DNA of 64,000 nt from JACCZX01 sp963829995 (lineage in GTDB: Bacteria; Pseudomonadota; Gammaproteobacteria; Burkholderiales; Burkholderiaceae_F): the NCBI GenBank assembly GCA_963829995.1, contig CAWHKW010000011.1, forward strand, positions 17,305 to 81,304, given 5' to 3'. The position numbers were made by a program, and so were the translations under genes. The notes below the pieces were generated by a model. It was not told where the DNA came from, searched no databases, and saw only the letters and a list, made by a program, of their open reading frames with translations. This document shows positions 53,678 through 62,992 of this stretch, piece by piece (within the stretch, counting starts at the first letter, position 1; each line of letters begins with the position of its first letter).

Positions 53678-54977
53678 ATGAGTTATCAGCCCTCCGCGGA
53701 GGACAGCGACGCCGCAATCCGCGGCGCTCGGAGCTTGTTTCCCAACGAAAGGCCGACCTCCTCGTCCCGGAGCTCGACCAGTGCCGCAATCAACGGCCCG
53801 GCCGAAACGGTTGCTGCGCCAAACGCCGGCGATTCATTGGCCGCAGCGATGCGGTGCCTCGTGCGGAACGAGCGTGCAGAGCTGGTCGAGTCGCAGATTC
53901 AGTTTCTGGTTGGACGCGTGGTTGTGGCGATGCAGGAGGGTCTGCTGATCTGCGATGAGCGCTGCACCGTCGTTTATGTGAATGAGCGCCTGTGTCAGAT
54001 GCTAGACGGCTCACCTGAAGAATTCCTCAACCGGCCCGTAACCGAGCTCTTTGATGGAATGTACGCGCGGCTAATGGAGGCGCGGGAGCGCGACGAGCGC
54101 GCGTGCCATTTTGCAGCGGAGTGGCGCAAGACGACGGGAGTGGCGTGCAAGTTTAAGGTGACCGCCGAACTCATGGAGACCGCGGACGGTAGGCACGTTG
54201 GCTGGTACGGCGTCTTGCGGGACTTCACCGGGCGCTCGCAGGCCGAGGCGGCGCTGCGCCGCTCAGAGAGTGAAGGGCGTTTGTTGTCAACGCAACTTTT
54301 GGCAGCGCAAGACGAGGAGCGGCAGCGTATCGCTCGCGAGTTGGAGATTAGCGTCGGTGAAGCTCTCGGTGGCGTGACGTTCGGTCTCGAGGCATGTGTG
54401 GAATTGATAAATCGTGGCAAACACAGCCGCAGCCGCCAGTCTTGCACTGCTATCCATCACGAAGATACAGTCGGCTCTTGACGATGTGCGCCACATCTCG
54501 ATGAACCTGCACCCGTCTACATTGGATGATCTTGGAGTCCTTGCGACGATCGGGTGGCTTGCCCGCGAGTTCAAGGGCAGCTATCGTCAATTGAATCTGG
54601 AGACTTCGATCGACGTGTGCGAGCAGGAGATTCCGGTTTCCGCCAAGACCGCGATTTACCGGATCATTCAGGAGGCGCTCAACAATGTGCTGATGCATGC
54701 ACAGGCGCGTAACGTATCCCTCACTCTGAGGGATCACCATGGCCATTTTGAACTTGTTATTCAAGACGACGGCATAGGATTTGCTCCCGCACAAGTTGCG
54801 GTTGGAGAGGAGGGTCGAGGCGTCGGCTTGGCGAGTATGCGGGAGCGTGCTGCGGCGACCGGAGGTTGTTTTACGCTAGATACCGAAGTCGGACGTGGCA
54901 CGACGATCCGCGTCGCATGGCCAAGCCAATTCTCGAATTCAAGTGGCACCGCTTTCGCGCACAAGGCGATAGCCTAG
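53678..54977 (+). CDS. Degenerate sensor kinase lacking the phospho-acceptor His, frameshifted
   Basis: A paralogue of the kinase at 51314, about 432 residues if repaired. The PAS domain reads AMQEGLLICDERCTVVYVNE. The dimerisation box reads RIARELEISVGEALGG where the first kinase has RIARGLHDGVSQALGG: the His is Glu at about 223 and the next residue is Ile. The first frame then ends at 54481. The +1 frame continues from ANTAAAASLALLSITKIQ through an intact ATPase (IYRIIQEALNNVLMHAQ, IQDDGIGFAP, GRGVGLASMRERAA) to 54977. Removing one G of 54416-54417 joins the two. No membrane segment is seen. It could bind ATP but not phosphorylate itself at the normal site. Confidence 0.8.
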
Positions 54978-55238
54978 TGATGGACTGTAGATCGACCTTC
55001 CGGCGTGGTCATTGAAAGTTCGTACCCGAGTATGTATCTCTCAGCTACATGACTTACACCAGAATCCCGCATTCGCCCTATTTGTGTGCGCTGCCTAAAC
55101 CTTTATGGTGTACCCACCAAGGTCGATTCTTGGTTCGGGCATCCGAGCAGCATCCGCGCATGAGTTACGTCATCTTCATCGAACAATAGGGATCGCAATT
55201 TCCAACTTTAAAATGCGGTCCTACTGATCCGGGTTGAA
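54978..55238 (+). other. Intergenic region before the single-domain response regulator
   Basis: 261 bases, visibly richer in A and T than its surroundings. A small stem CCAAG-GTCGATT-CTTGG lies near 55117-55133. No gene or confident promoter was recognised. Confidence 0.35.
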
Positions 55239-55694
55239 ATGCTCAGCGCACTTATCGTCGAAGACAATGCGGAGTTCAGCGCGTTTCTGAAGTCGCTGCT
55301 TGAAACCCGGTTCCCCAGCGCAATGATTTTGCAGGCTTCGGATGCAGATGAAGCGATGCATCATTTGAGCTTGAGCAAGCCGGACATTGTGCTTGTCGAC
55401 ATCAGCCTGCCCGGCGCTGTGAACGGTTTGGGACTTACCGAGCAGATTCGGCAAAAGGGCGCATCACCGGCGGTCGTTATCCTTACAAACCACGACCTGC
55501 CTGAATACCGGCTCGCAGCCACTAGCCTGGGCGCGGACCGCTTTCTATCCAAGGCCGCGAGTACCGCGGAAGAAATTGTTGGGGCAGTTGAGGAACTGGC
55601 AGCGGTCGAGTCGACCCGTGAGGGCGCGTCGACCACTGAGGGCTCCCAGGAGCCGCGCGGCGGACCGCTGACGCTTCCCAACGTTTTCAACTAG
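55239..55694 (+). CDS. Single-domain response regulator
   Basis: 151 residues: one receiver domain and no output domain. Acidic pocket in LIVEDNAEFSAFL, phospho-acceptor Asp in IVLVDISLPG, the Thr switch in VVILTNHD and Lys in RFLSKAAS. A low-complexity tail of about 25 residues ends the protein. It probably works by protein contact or phosphotransfer with the neighbouring kinases. The order kinase, regulator, kinase, regulator suggests a duplicated pair. Confidence 0.88.
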   Translation: MLSALIVEDNAEFSAFLKSLLETRFPSAMILQASDADEAMHHLSLSKPDIVLVDISLPGAVNGLGLTEQIRQKGASPAVVILTNHDLPEYRLAATSLGADRFLSKAASTAEEIVGAVEELAAVESTREGASTTEGSQEPRGGPLTLPNVFN

Positions 55695-55918
55695 GCGCCT
55701 CAGCGAGCGCACAGCGTCGTTTTAGAGACGCGACGCGGGATCTACGTTTACGGCATTTCCCCAGTGCCGGATACATTGTTCACCTACCTTCCCCCGGGTT
55801 TGGTTCAAGTAGCTTAGCGAGGTCGTCCGCTCCCCGTCCCGGTCGCGTCAGCATCCCTGCCATCGCTTGGCGGCCGGAATCGGCAATAGGACTTTTCCTG
55901 CCGAAACCTTGCGCCTTC
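55695..55918 (+). other. Intergenic region upstream of the type II secretion cluster
   Basis: 224 bases. A hairpin GCGTC-GTTTTAGA-GACGC near 55720-55737 could end the regulator transcript. The gspE promoter should be here, but I see no clear hexamers. Confidence 0.35.
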
Positions 55919-57622
55919 ATGTTGGACGTCTCAACAGATCACCGACTTGCAAAGCTCCTCGTCGAACGCGGCAAGCTGCGAGATGCGGACATGACGCGGG
56001 CCCTGCGCGTTCAAGAGGGGCAAGCCAGCCGCGAGCGCCTGTCCCGCCTGATCGTCAGGCTCGGCCTGATTTCCGAGCGAGATGCCGCGGACACGTTGTC
56101 GGAAATCCTGGATGTCCCACTGGTGCACGGCGCCGACTATCCGGAGGCTAGCGTGTTCGACGGCCAGGTGTCGGCGCGATTCCTCAAGGAAAACGTGGCT
56201 GTGCCCATCGCCGAACAAGATGAGGGGATCGTGGTGGCAATGGCCGATCCACAGGACGACTATGTCGCGTCTTCACTTGCTGCAGCATTCGATCGGCCAG
56301 TCGTGCGCCGGGTGGGCGCGCCTTCGGAGATCGAAGCGGCGATCGAGCGCATTTATGGCGCCGGCAAGTCGCGCATGGCGCAGATCCTCGAACAGACGAG
56401 TCCCACCGATGAGGTCACCGCCACCGACGTTGAGCAGTTGAAGGACCTCGCCAGCGAAGCTCCGGTGATTCGGCTGGTCAATCTCGTCATCCAACGTGCG
56501 GTCGATGCAGGCGCGTCCGACATACATATCGAGCCATTCGCGAATCGCCTAAAGGTGCGCTATCGCATCGATGGTGTCCTGCAGGAAGTCGAGGCACCGC
56601 CTTCGCACCTCACGCCCGCCGTCATCTCACGCGTCAAGCTGATATCGAACTTGAACATCGCGGAGCGGCGGCTCCCGCAAGACGGTAGGGTGCGCCTGCG
56701 TGTACAAGGGCGCGAACTCGACGTACGCGTCTCTACGGTCCCGACGATGCACGGTGAGAGCGTGGTGCTGCGTTTGCTGAATCAAGAAGCCGTGGCGCTG
56801 AACTTCGAGTCGCTGGGCTTTGAAGCCGAAGAGTTGCGCCGCTTCTCAGACATCCTGACATTGCCGCACGGCATGGTTCTGGTAACCGGACCTACCGGCA
56901 GCGGCAAGACGACCACGCTGTACACGGCTTTGCACCGGCTCAATACGTCCGAGCGAAAGATACTGACGGTCGAGGATCCGGTTGAGTATCAGCTCGAGGG
57001 CATCAACCAGATCCAGGTCAAACCCGCTGTCGATCTAACATTCGCAAACGCATTGCGCTCAATTGTCCGCCAGGATCCCGACGTAATCATGGTGGGCGAA
57101 ACGCGTGACTTGGAAACTGCGCGCATCTGCATTCAGTCGGCTCTGACCGGACACCTGGTTCTTTCGACTTTGCACACGAATGATGCCGCGAGCAGCGTGA
57201 CGCGTCTGCTAGAGATGGGCGTCGAAGACTATTTGCTGACTTCCACCGTCAATGCGGTGATCGGCCAGCGCCTGGTGCGAATACTGTGCACGCATTGCCG
57301 CCACCCCTATGAACCTCTGAGCGAAACGGTGGAACGAACCGGCCTCGCCCGGGCGGCGTCGTCGGATTCGATTCTTCTTTACAAGGCGACGGGTTGTGAA
57401 CACTGCTGTGGGACCGGCTATCGAGGGCGCAAAGCCATCGTTGAATTGATGGTAATGAGCGACGACATTCGTCGGCTGGTATTGCAGCATGCGCAGTCGG
57501 GCGAGATCAAGCGCGCGGCACGCAACGAAGGCATGCGCACGATGTACGAAGACGGTTTGCGCAAAGCTCTGGCGGGCTCGACCACGCTGGAAGAAGTCAT
57601 GCGTGTGACCTACGAGGCATGA
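55919..57622 (+). CDS. gspE: Type II secretion system ATPase GspE
   Basis: 567-residue cytoplasmic motor that powers pseudopilus assembly. An N-terminal GspE domain (about 1-160) is followed by the ATPase with Walker A GPTGSGKTTTLY, the Asp box ILTVEDPVEYQ, Walker B RQDPDVIMVGETRD and the His box TGHLVLSTLHTNDA. The tetracysteine zinc site consists of CTHC and CEHC. ATG at 55919. It is the first gene of a continuous gspEFGHIJKLM run, with many overlaps. Confidence 0.96.
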   Translation: MLDVSTDHRLAKLLVERGKLRDADMTRALRVQEGQASRERLSRLIVRLGLISERDAADTLSEILDVPLVHGADYPEASVFDGQVSARFLKENVAVPIAEQDEGIVVAMADPQDDYVASSLAAAFDRPVVRRVGAPSEIEAAIERIYGAGKSRMAQILEQTSPTDEVTATDVEQLKDLASEAPVIRLVNLVIQRAVDAGASDIHIEPFANRLKVRYRIDGVLQEVEAPPSHLTPAVISRVKLISNLNIAERRLPQDGRVRLRVQGRELDVRVSTVPTMHGESVVLRLLNQEAVALNFESLGFEAEELRRFSDILTLPHGMVLVTGPTGSGKTTTLYTALHRLNTSERKILTVEDPVEYQLEGINQIQVKPAVDLTFANALRSIVRQDPDVIMVGETRDLETARICIQSALTGHLVLSTLHTNDAASSVTRLLEMGVEDYLLTSTVNAVIGQRLVRILCTHCRHPYEPLSETVERTGLARAASSDSILLYKATGCEHCCGTGYRGRKAIVELMVMSDDIRRLVLQHAQSGEIKRAARNEGMRTMYEDGLRKALAGSTTLEEVMRVTYEA

Positions 57623-58845
57623 CGCTGATGGCCCTCTATCGTTACGAGGCGATTACCCCGGCCGGGCAGGTTTTGAACGGCGAAATGGAGGGACAGGACC
57701 AAGCCGCCGTTGTCGCCTGGCTGCAGGAAGCCGGGAACATTCCAGTTCGCGCTGAACCCACCGGCGTGAGATCCGCCGGCGCTGGCTTCAGCCGCCGCTT
57801 TAAATCACGTGGCGTTGGCAGGCGGGACATGGCGGTCTTCACGCGCGAGCTTTCCGTATTACTGCATGCAGGACTACCGCTGGATCGTGCGCTGCAAATC
57901 ATCCTCGACCTTAATCCCGGTAACCCAGTCGGGAGTCTTGCCGGCAGCATTCAACAGTCGGTACGGGGCGGCGCCGCTTTATCGGACGCAATGGAAGCGC
58001 GCAGCGGCACTTTCAGCCGCTTTTTTGTGAGCATGATCCGCGCGGCTGAGGCGTCCGGAACTCTGGACACAGGATTGGCGCAGCTGGCCGACTACGAGGA
58101 ACGCTCAAAAGCTCTGCGCGACACCGTACTTTCAGCGCTGGTTTATCCATGCATCCTGGTTGCCGTGGCAAGTGTTTCTCTGCTCGTAATACTCGCGTAC
58201 GTGGTGCCGCAATTCAGCCAGCTCTTTGCTGATGCGGGACAAGCGTTGCCGCTATCGACCCAGATCGTCATCGCTGCTGCCGCCTGGCTCAATACGTATG
58301 GGTGGTTGCTAGCGGTCATCGTGGTTGGACTTGCTTTCTTGATCCGACTTCAACGTGACAACGCGAGCCTACGGTACCGGTGGGACAGGGTTCAACTGCG
58401 CCTACCCCTGCTGGGTGGACTCGTGAAACGCATCGAGATGGCGCGTTTCAGTCGCGGCCTTGGAACGCTGCTGGCGAGCGGCGTGGCGGTACTAACGGGT
58501 TTGTCGATCGTCAAGGGGATTCTGTCTAACCGCGCGTTGTCGACGTCTCTGGACGTGGCCGTGGACGCGCTCAAGGAAGGACGTGGCATGGCCGACGCGA
58601 TGATTAGTGCCGGCATGTTTCCGCCGTTGGGCCTTCAGATGCTCAAGGTGGGTGAGGAGTCCGGGCGTCTGGACGTCATGCTGCTTCGGATGGCTGATAT
58701 CTACGATCGCGAAGTTTCGGTGGCGACGCAGCGAATGCTGGCGCTACTCGAGCCGATCCTCATCGTCGGGCTCGGCGTAGTGATTGCCGGCGTGATCATG
58801 TCGATCATGCTTGCCATCGTCAGCGTGAACGAGTTGCCTCTATGA
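57619..58845 (+). CDS. gspF: Type II secretion inner-membrane protein GspF
   Basis: 408-residue polytopic inner-membrane platform protein with two GspF/PilC cytoplasmic domains and three membrane helices. Seen in order: FTRELSVLLHAGLPLDRALQ (first domain), helices near 165-190 and 215-240, and the second domain starting MARFSRGLGTLLASGVAVL. The last helix is LIVGLGVVIAGVIMSIMLAI. ATG at 57619 overlaps the gspE stop; an ATG at 57628 is possible. It contacts GspE and GspL. Confidence 0.95.
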   Translation: MTLMALYRYEAITPAGQVLNGEMEGQDQAAVVAWLQEAGNIPVRAEPTGVRSAGAGFSRRFKSRGVGRRDMAVFTRELSVLLHAGLPLDRALQIILDLNPGNPVGSLAGSIQQSVRGGAALSDAMEARSGTFSRFFVSMIRAAEASGTLDTGLAQLADYEERSKALRDTVLSALVYPCILVAVASVSLLVILAYVVPQFSQLFADAGQALPLSTQIVIAAAAWLNTYGWLLAVIVVGLAFLIRLQRDNASLRYRWDRVQLRLPLLGGLVKRIEMARFSRGLGTLLASGVAVLTGLSIVKGILSNRALSTSLDVAVDALKEGRGMADAMISAGMFPPLGLQMLKVGEESGRLDVMLLRMADIYDREVSVATQRMLALLEPILIVGLGVVIAGVIMSIMLAIVSVNELPL

Positions 58846-59294
58846 ACGCGCCGACGGAGCCAGGCATGAAACCTTGCAGATTCCGCTCGCCAAGTGGCTT
58901 CACCTTGCTGGAGCTTCTTGTGGTGCTTGTGATCCTGGGATTATTGGCCGGCGTGATAGGCCCGCAGGTCATGAAGCACGTCGGGACGTCCAAGAGCAAG
59001 ACGGCAACGGTGCAGATCGAAGAGCTCGGCACGGCAGTGGAAATGTACCGCCTCGAAGTGGGCTCCTATCCCACAACAGCGCAGGGGCTTGCCGTATTGG
59101 TGCAAAGACCAGCCGGTGTCGAACAGTGGAATGGGCCGTACCTCAGAAAGCCAGTCGTTCCGAGGGATCCCTGGGGGCGCGACTACCGCTATCGGCATCC
59201 GGGTGAACACGGCACCTTCGACATCTACACCCTCGGCGCCGACAACACCGACGGCGGCGAGGGTGAAAGCGCCGACGTCGTTAGCTGGAAATGA
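58842..59294 (+). CDS. gspG: Type II secretion major pseudopilin GspG
   Basis: 150-residue precursor. The prepilin peptidase site is SGFTLLELLVVLVILG, with cleavage after Gly and Glu5 in place. The C-terminal region has the GspG signature: YPTTAQGLAVLVQRP, then LRKPVVPRDPWGRDYRYRHP and the calcium-site segment GADNTDGGEGESADV. The leader is about 19 residues, longer than usual. The start overlaps the gspF stop. Confidence 0.96.
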   Translation: MNAPTEPGMKPCRFRSPSGFTLLELLVVLVILGLLAGVIGPQVMKHVGTSKSKTATVQIEELGTAVEMYRLEVGSYPTTAQGLAVLVQRPAGVEQWNGPYLRKPVVPRDPWGRDYRYRHPGEHGTFDIYTLGADNTDGGEGESADVVSWK

Positions 59295-59322
59295 CTAGCC
59301 CAACTCGACATCGGGGGAGCAA

Positions 59323-59808
59323 GTGCAGGATTGCGAAGTGAAAACACGAGTGACAGGTTGCCGGCGTGCTGGCTTCCGGCTCGGGTTCACACTTCTCGAG
59401 TTGCTGGTCGTTCTGGCGATTGCCGCCAGTATTGCGGCGCTGGTTATGCCAACGCTGTCGAATGCCATCGCGTTGTTTGAACTGAAGAGCGGCGCGCGGC
59501 AGCTTGCCTCGGCGTTACAGGCCGCGCGCGGGCGCGCAATAGCCCGGGATGGCGAGGTTGCCGTCATCGTCGATGTTCAAAAGCGAATGTTCCGAACGAC
59601 GGGCGCCAGCAAAGTGCGACCAGTGTCGCCCGATCTAACTCTGACGCTCGAGACGGCCGAGAGCGAGGTCCTGGACGATCAGGTGGGAGCCATCCGCTTC
59701 TTTCCCGACGGCAGCTCGACCGGAGGTCGCTTGACCCTGGCCGCGGGTGGACGGAAATACGTTGTCTCGGTGAACTGGCTGACCGGGCGAGTGACGACCC
59801 ATGAATAG
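59323..59808 (+). CDS. gspH: Type II secretion minor pseudopilin GspH
   Basis: 161-residue minor pseudopilin. Prepilin motif LGFTLLELLVVLAIAAS at about 21, followed by a GspH-type domain (GARQLASALQAARGRAIARD). The GTG at 59323 gives a leader of about 21 residues; GTG at 59338 would shorten it by five. It is separated from gspG by 28 bases and overlaps gspI. Confidence 0.9.
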   Translation: MQDCEVKTRVTGCRRAGFRLGFTLLELLVVLAIAASIAALVMPTLSNAIALFELKSGARQLASALQAARGRAIARDGEVAVIVDVQKRMFRTTGASKVRPVSPDLTLTLETAESEVLDDQVGAIRFFPDGSSTGGRLTLAAGGRKYVVSVNWLTGRVTTHE

Positions 59809-60232
59809 GCACATCCCGGCGCGCAGGTGCATGGGCGGATTCTCACTGCTGGAAGTGCTGGTTGCATTCACTATCCTGGCGCTCACGCTGGGAGTGCTGT
59901 GGCAGATTTTTTCGGCGACGGCGCAGCGCGCGACCGTGGTTCAGGAAACCCATCGTGCCGTGATGCTGGCGGAATCGAAAATATCTGAACTTGCAATCAC
60001 CGATCTGGTACGTGCGGGCGACGATGCAGGAGAGGATGCGACTTACCGCTGGCAGCGGCGCGTCGAGCTCCTCAGCGAGGGGAAGCGATCGACCCGCTTA
60101 ACACGTCCACGGGCTCCGTATCGAGTCATCGTGGAGGTGCAGTGGAGTCCACGAGAGGCTCGAGTCCACAACGAGGACGGCAAGCTGCGGTCCGTCGTGC
60201 TCACGACCGTGCGCATCGGGGCTGCCGAATGA
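59801..60232 (+). CDS. gspI: Type II secretion minor pseudopilin GspI
   Basis: 143-residue minor pseudopilin. Prepilin site GGFSLLEVLVAFTILALT at about 13, then the GspI pattern HRAVMLAESKISEL near residue 55. Together with GspJ and GspK it forms the pseudopilus tip. The start overlaps gspH by eight bases and the stop overlaps gspJ. Confidence 0.92.
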   Translation: MNRHIPARRCMGGFSLLEVLVAFTILALTLGVLWQIFSATAQRATVVQETHRAVMLAESKISELAITDLVRAGDDAGEDATYRWQRRVELLSEGKRSTRLTRPRAPYRVIVEVQWSPREARVHNEDGKLRSVVLTTVRIGAAE

Positions 60233-60888
60233 GGAGGTTGCGCAACGGCGAGCGCGCTGTTGCCGCGCGCGGCTTCACCTTGGTGGAACTGGTCATCGCC
60301 CTGTCGATTCTCGGGGTGTTGTCGTTGCTGCTGGTCAACGGCCTCCGGTTGGCCACACGCACCTGGGATGCAGTCGAGCAGCGCACGACGGCCGCGCATC
60401 AAGGGCATCTGACGGTGATCTTTCTGCAGCGGCAAATCGAACTGGCCCAGCCGCTGCGTTTGTCGCGCGACGCTTCACCGAAGCACATCAGCTTTGTGGG
60501 CCAGCATCGCGCGTTGCGATTTGTCGCGCCACTGCCGGGGCATCTGGGCGCAGGCGGGATGTACTGGTTCACTCTTGGGCTGGTGGACGGGGCGGCGGGC
60601 AACCAGCTCGTGCTGTCGTACCGGCTGTTTCAAAGGGAGGACTGGGAGCGCTTTGGCGCAGCGGACGCAGAGCAGGCCGTACTGATGGAAGGCCTCCAGG
60701 ATCTGCAATTCGAGTATCTGGAACCAGCCACGGCAGACGCGCCAGCCCGGTGGATATCCGACTGGGAGGCACCGGATCGCCTGCCACCGCTCATTCGTGT
60801 GCAGATCACAAATGTTCCTGGAAGCGGTGGCGCGTGGCAGGAGTTTCTCGTGGCACCGAAGTTGGCGATAAATCAACCGGGCGTGTAG
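60229..60888 (+). CDS. gspJ: Type II secretion minor pseudopilin GspJ
   Basis: 219-residue minor pseudopilin. Prepilin site RGFTLVELVIALSILGVL at about 15. The body contains the GspJ regions TWDAVEQRTTAAHQGHLTVI and LQDLQFEYLE. ATG at 60229 overlaps the gspI stop (ATGA); an open frame from 60142 is rejected. Forms the tip complex with GspI and GspK. Confidence 0.92.
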   Translation: MRRLRNGERAVAARGFTLVELVIALSILGVLSLLLVNGLRLATRTWDAVEQRTTAAHQGHLTVIFLQRQIELAQPLRLSRDASPKHISFVGQHRALRFVAPLPGHLGAGGMYWFTLGLVDGAAGNQLVLSYRLFQREDWERFGAADAEQAVLMEGLQDLQFEYLEPATADAPARWISDWEAPDRLPPLIRVQITNVPGSGGAWQEFLVAPKLAINQPGV

Positions 60889-60914
60889 ACCTCATTACTC
60901 AAGCGATAACGTAG

Positions 60915-61880
60915 ATGACGACGAGCGTGCCGAAGGTAACAGCAGCGCAATTGCGTGGCGGGCGAGGCCGCGGCGTGGTGCTGGTCGGCGTGCTCTGGGT
61001 GATCGCACTCTTGTCGATTGTGGCGGTCGGCATGTCGGTCAGCATGCGCAATGAAATTCGATTGACCGGCAATCTCGTGGCCGCAGCGCAGGCGCGTCAT
61101 GCCGCTGAAGCGGGCGTTCAATTGGCATTGATCGAACTTTTAACTGCGAGCGAGGAGCGCGGCTGGCAGACGGGGGATGCTGTACATGAATTTGCAGTCG
61201 GCGGCGCGGAAGTGCGGGTAAGGCTAACGAACGAAAGCGGAAAGATCGACTTGAATGCCGCCCCCGAGGGGCTTCTCGATGCCCTGCTGCGGGTGGTCGC
61301 TGTGGCACCTGAAACGCGGCGCCAAATCGTCGACGCTATTGCCGACTGGCGCGACGCGGATGACTTGCCTCGGCCGGTAGGTGCTGAGGACGAGCAGTAT
61401 GCCGTCGCAGGCAAGACCTACGGCGCGAAGGATGGTCCGTTTGAAAGCGTCGATGAATTGCAATTGGTAAGGGGCGTCACCCCGCCGTTGTACAGAGCGC
61501 TTAAACCAGCCCTGACCGTTCATTCGCGCCTCACCCGGGTCAACCCCGAGGCGGCCCCAAGGCTCGTCCTGCTCGCCTTGCTGGACGGAAATGACGCGGA
61601 AGTGGACCAATACATGGCGCAACGGGCTTTCAATCTGCGCGCCCGACAGCCGGCACCGCCATTTCCGGTAACGGGCCAGCCCTATGTCGCAACTAGCGGC
61701 AGCTTCACCTTCAGCGTTCAGTCGCACGCGCGTATCGGTAACGAGGCGACGTCACTCGCCACTGCCACCGTCGATCTGCGCAATCGTGACAAGGACTATC
61801 CCCTAAGGATCCGCGACTGGCGCCGCGAGGGCGAGGCACTTTTCCCGCAGGCGGCGGCTGACGAAGGAGCAGTGCAATGA
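60915..61880 (+). CDS. gspK: Type II secretion minor pseudopilin GspK
   Basis: 321-residue tip pseudopilin. The prepilin-like N-terminus is RGVVLVGVLWVIALLSIVAV, lacking the usual Glu5, as is normal for GspK. The large globular domain contains NESGKIDLNAAPEGLLDALL and ADWRDADDLPRPVGAEDEQY, the typical GspK helix-hairpin region. ATG at 60915, 26 bases after gspJ. Its stop overlaps the gspL ATG. Confidence 0.93.
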   Translation: MTTSVPKVTAAQLRGGRGRGVVLVGVLWVIALLSIVAVGMSVSMRNEIRLTGNLVAAAQARHAAEAGVQLALIELLTASEERGWQTGDAVHEFAVGGAEVRVRLTNESGKIDLNAAPEGLLDALLRVVAVAPETRRQIVDAIADWRDADDLPRPVGAEDEQYAVAGKTYGAKDGPFESVDELQLVRGVTPPLYRALKPALTVHSRLTRVNPEAAPRLVLLALLDGNDAEVDQYMAQRAFNLRARQPAPPFPVTGQPYVATSGSFTFSVQSHARIGNEATSLATATVDLRNRDKDYPLRIRDWRREGEALFPQAAADEGAVQ

Positions 61881-62992
61881 ATCTGACGTCCCTCCGGCAC
61901 AACGTGACCGTGGCAAGCGGAGCGACACGTCGCACCTTCGGGCAACTTGTGACCTGGTGGGCTGACGAGATGCTTGCCCTGTTGCCGCAACGGGTCAAGG
62001 AGATGGCACAGCGGCGAGAACGGCGGCTTCTAGTGGACGTCGACGGCGCCAGGGTCACCTTCATCCTGCGCGACGGGCGCGGACTTCGCGCACTCGGGGA
62101 ATTGAACGGCTTGCCTGATCTGGCGACGACGCCACCGGAAATCGATGATGTCAGGCAGGCCTGTGATGGCCGGGCGATTGAAATAGCGGTGCGAATTCCC
62201 CCGGAGCGCGCCCTGCAGCGAACCGTGAATCTGCCCATCGCCGCAGGGCGCCATCTGAGCGCGGTTCTGGCCTTCGAACTGGACCGCTATACGCCATTCA
62301 AGGCAGACCAGGTCTATTACGGCTTTGCCGTAAGAGGTCGAGATCGGGGCAAGGGTGAGTTGCAGGTCGCATTGACTCTGGTGCCTCGAAAGGAAGCTGA
62401 TCCGTTGCTGGAAAGCTTGCGCGGTTGGGGACTCGAACCGACATCGCTCGGGGTGCGAGAGGGCGATGATGTTGGCGTGAATTTGCTGCCGGCCGCACAT
62501 AAAGAGGCTCCGCCAACATTCCACCTTTGGGCCAACCGCGCGTTGGCGGCAATCGCGTCAGCCCTGCTCGTCGCCGTGGTTGCCCTGCCACTCGTGCAGA
62601 AGATGGAGATTGCGTCTCAGCTGGAGGAGCAAGTCGCTCTCGCGCGGGGCGAAGCCCTGCAGGCTGATCAGGTACGCAAGGAGCTGCAGCAGCTGGTTGA
62701 CGAAGAAAGCGCGATCTTCGAACGGAGAAAGCAGCGGCCTTCCGGCATCCAGGTACTGGACGAATTGACGCGCCTTCTTCCTGACAGCGCCTGGTTGAAC
62801 CGGTTCGAGATGAATGACGCTCGCGTGACGATTCGCGGTGAAGCAGCGAATGCCTCGGAACTGGTCAAGCTGATCGAAAGCTCCGGCAAGTTCAAGAGCG
62901 CGGCCTTCGAAGGTGCCATGACGCGCGACGCGCGTACCGAGCGCGAGCGCTTCACCATTTCCGCCACCGCTGTGCCAATGGTGAAACCATGA
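61877..62992 (+). CDS. gspL: GspL-type type II secretion protein with PilN-like C-terminus
   Basis: 371 residues. The N-terminal half is an actin-like cytoplasmic domain of the PilM/GspL type (FELDRYTPFKADQVYYG, VALTLVPRKEADPLLE). One membrane helix follows (ALAAIASALLVAVVALPLV, about 222-240). A coiled coil and a small periplasmic PilN-like ferredoxin-fold domain (IQVLDELTRLLPDSAWLNRF) complete it. This is the fused PilM-PilN-like variety of GspL found in many betaproteobacteria. It links GspE to the inner-membrane platform. Translationally coupled on both sides. Confidence 0.87.
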   Translation: MNLTSLRHNVTVASGATRRTFGQLVTWWADEMLALLPQRVKEMAQRRERRLLVDVDGARVTFILRDGRGLRALGELNGLPDLATTPPEIDDVRQACDGRAIEIAVRIPPERALQRTVNLPIAAGRHLSAVLAFELDRYTPFKADQVYYGFAVRGRDRGKGELQVALTLVPRKEADPLLESLRGWGLEPTSLGVREGDDVGVNLLPAAHKEAPPTFHLWANRALAAIASALLVAVVALPLVQKMEIASQLEEQVALARGEALQADQVRKELQQLVDEESAIFERRKQRPSGIQVLDELTRLLPDSAWLNRFEMNDARVTIRGEAANASELVKLIESSGKFKSAAFEGAMTRDARTERERFTISATAVPMVKP

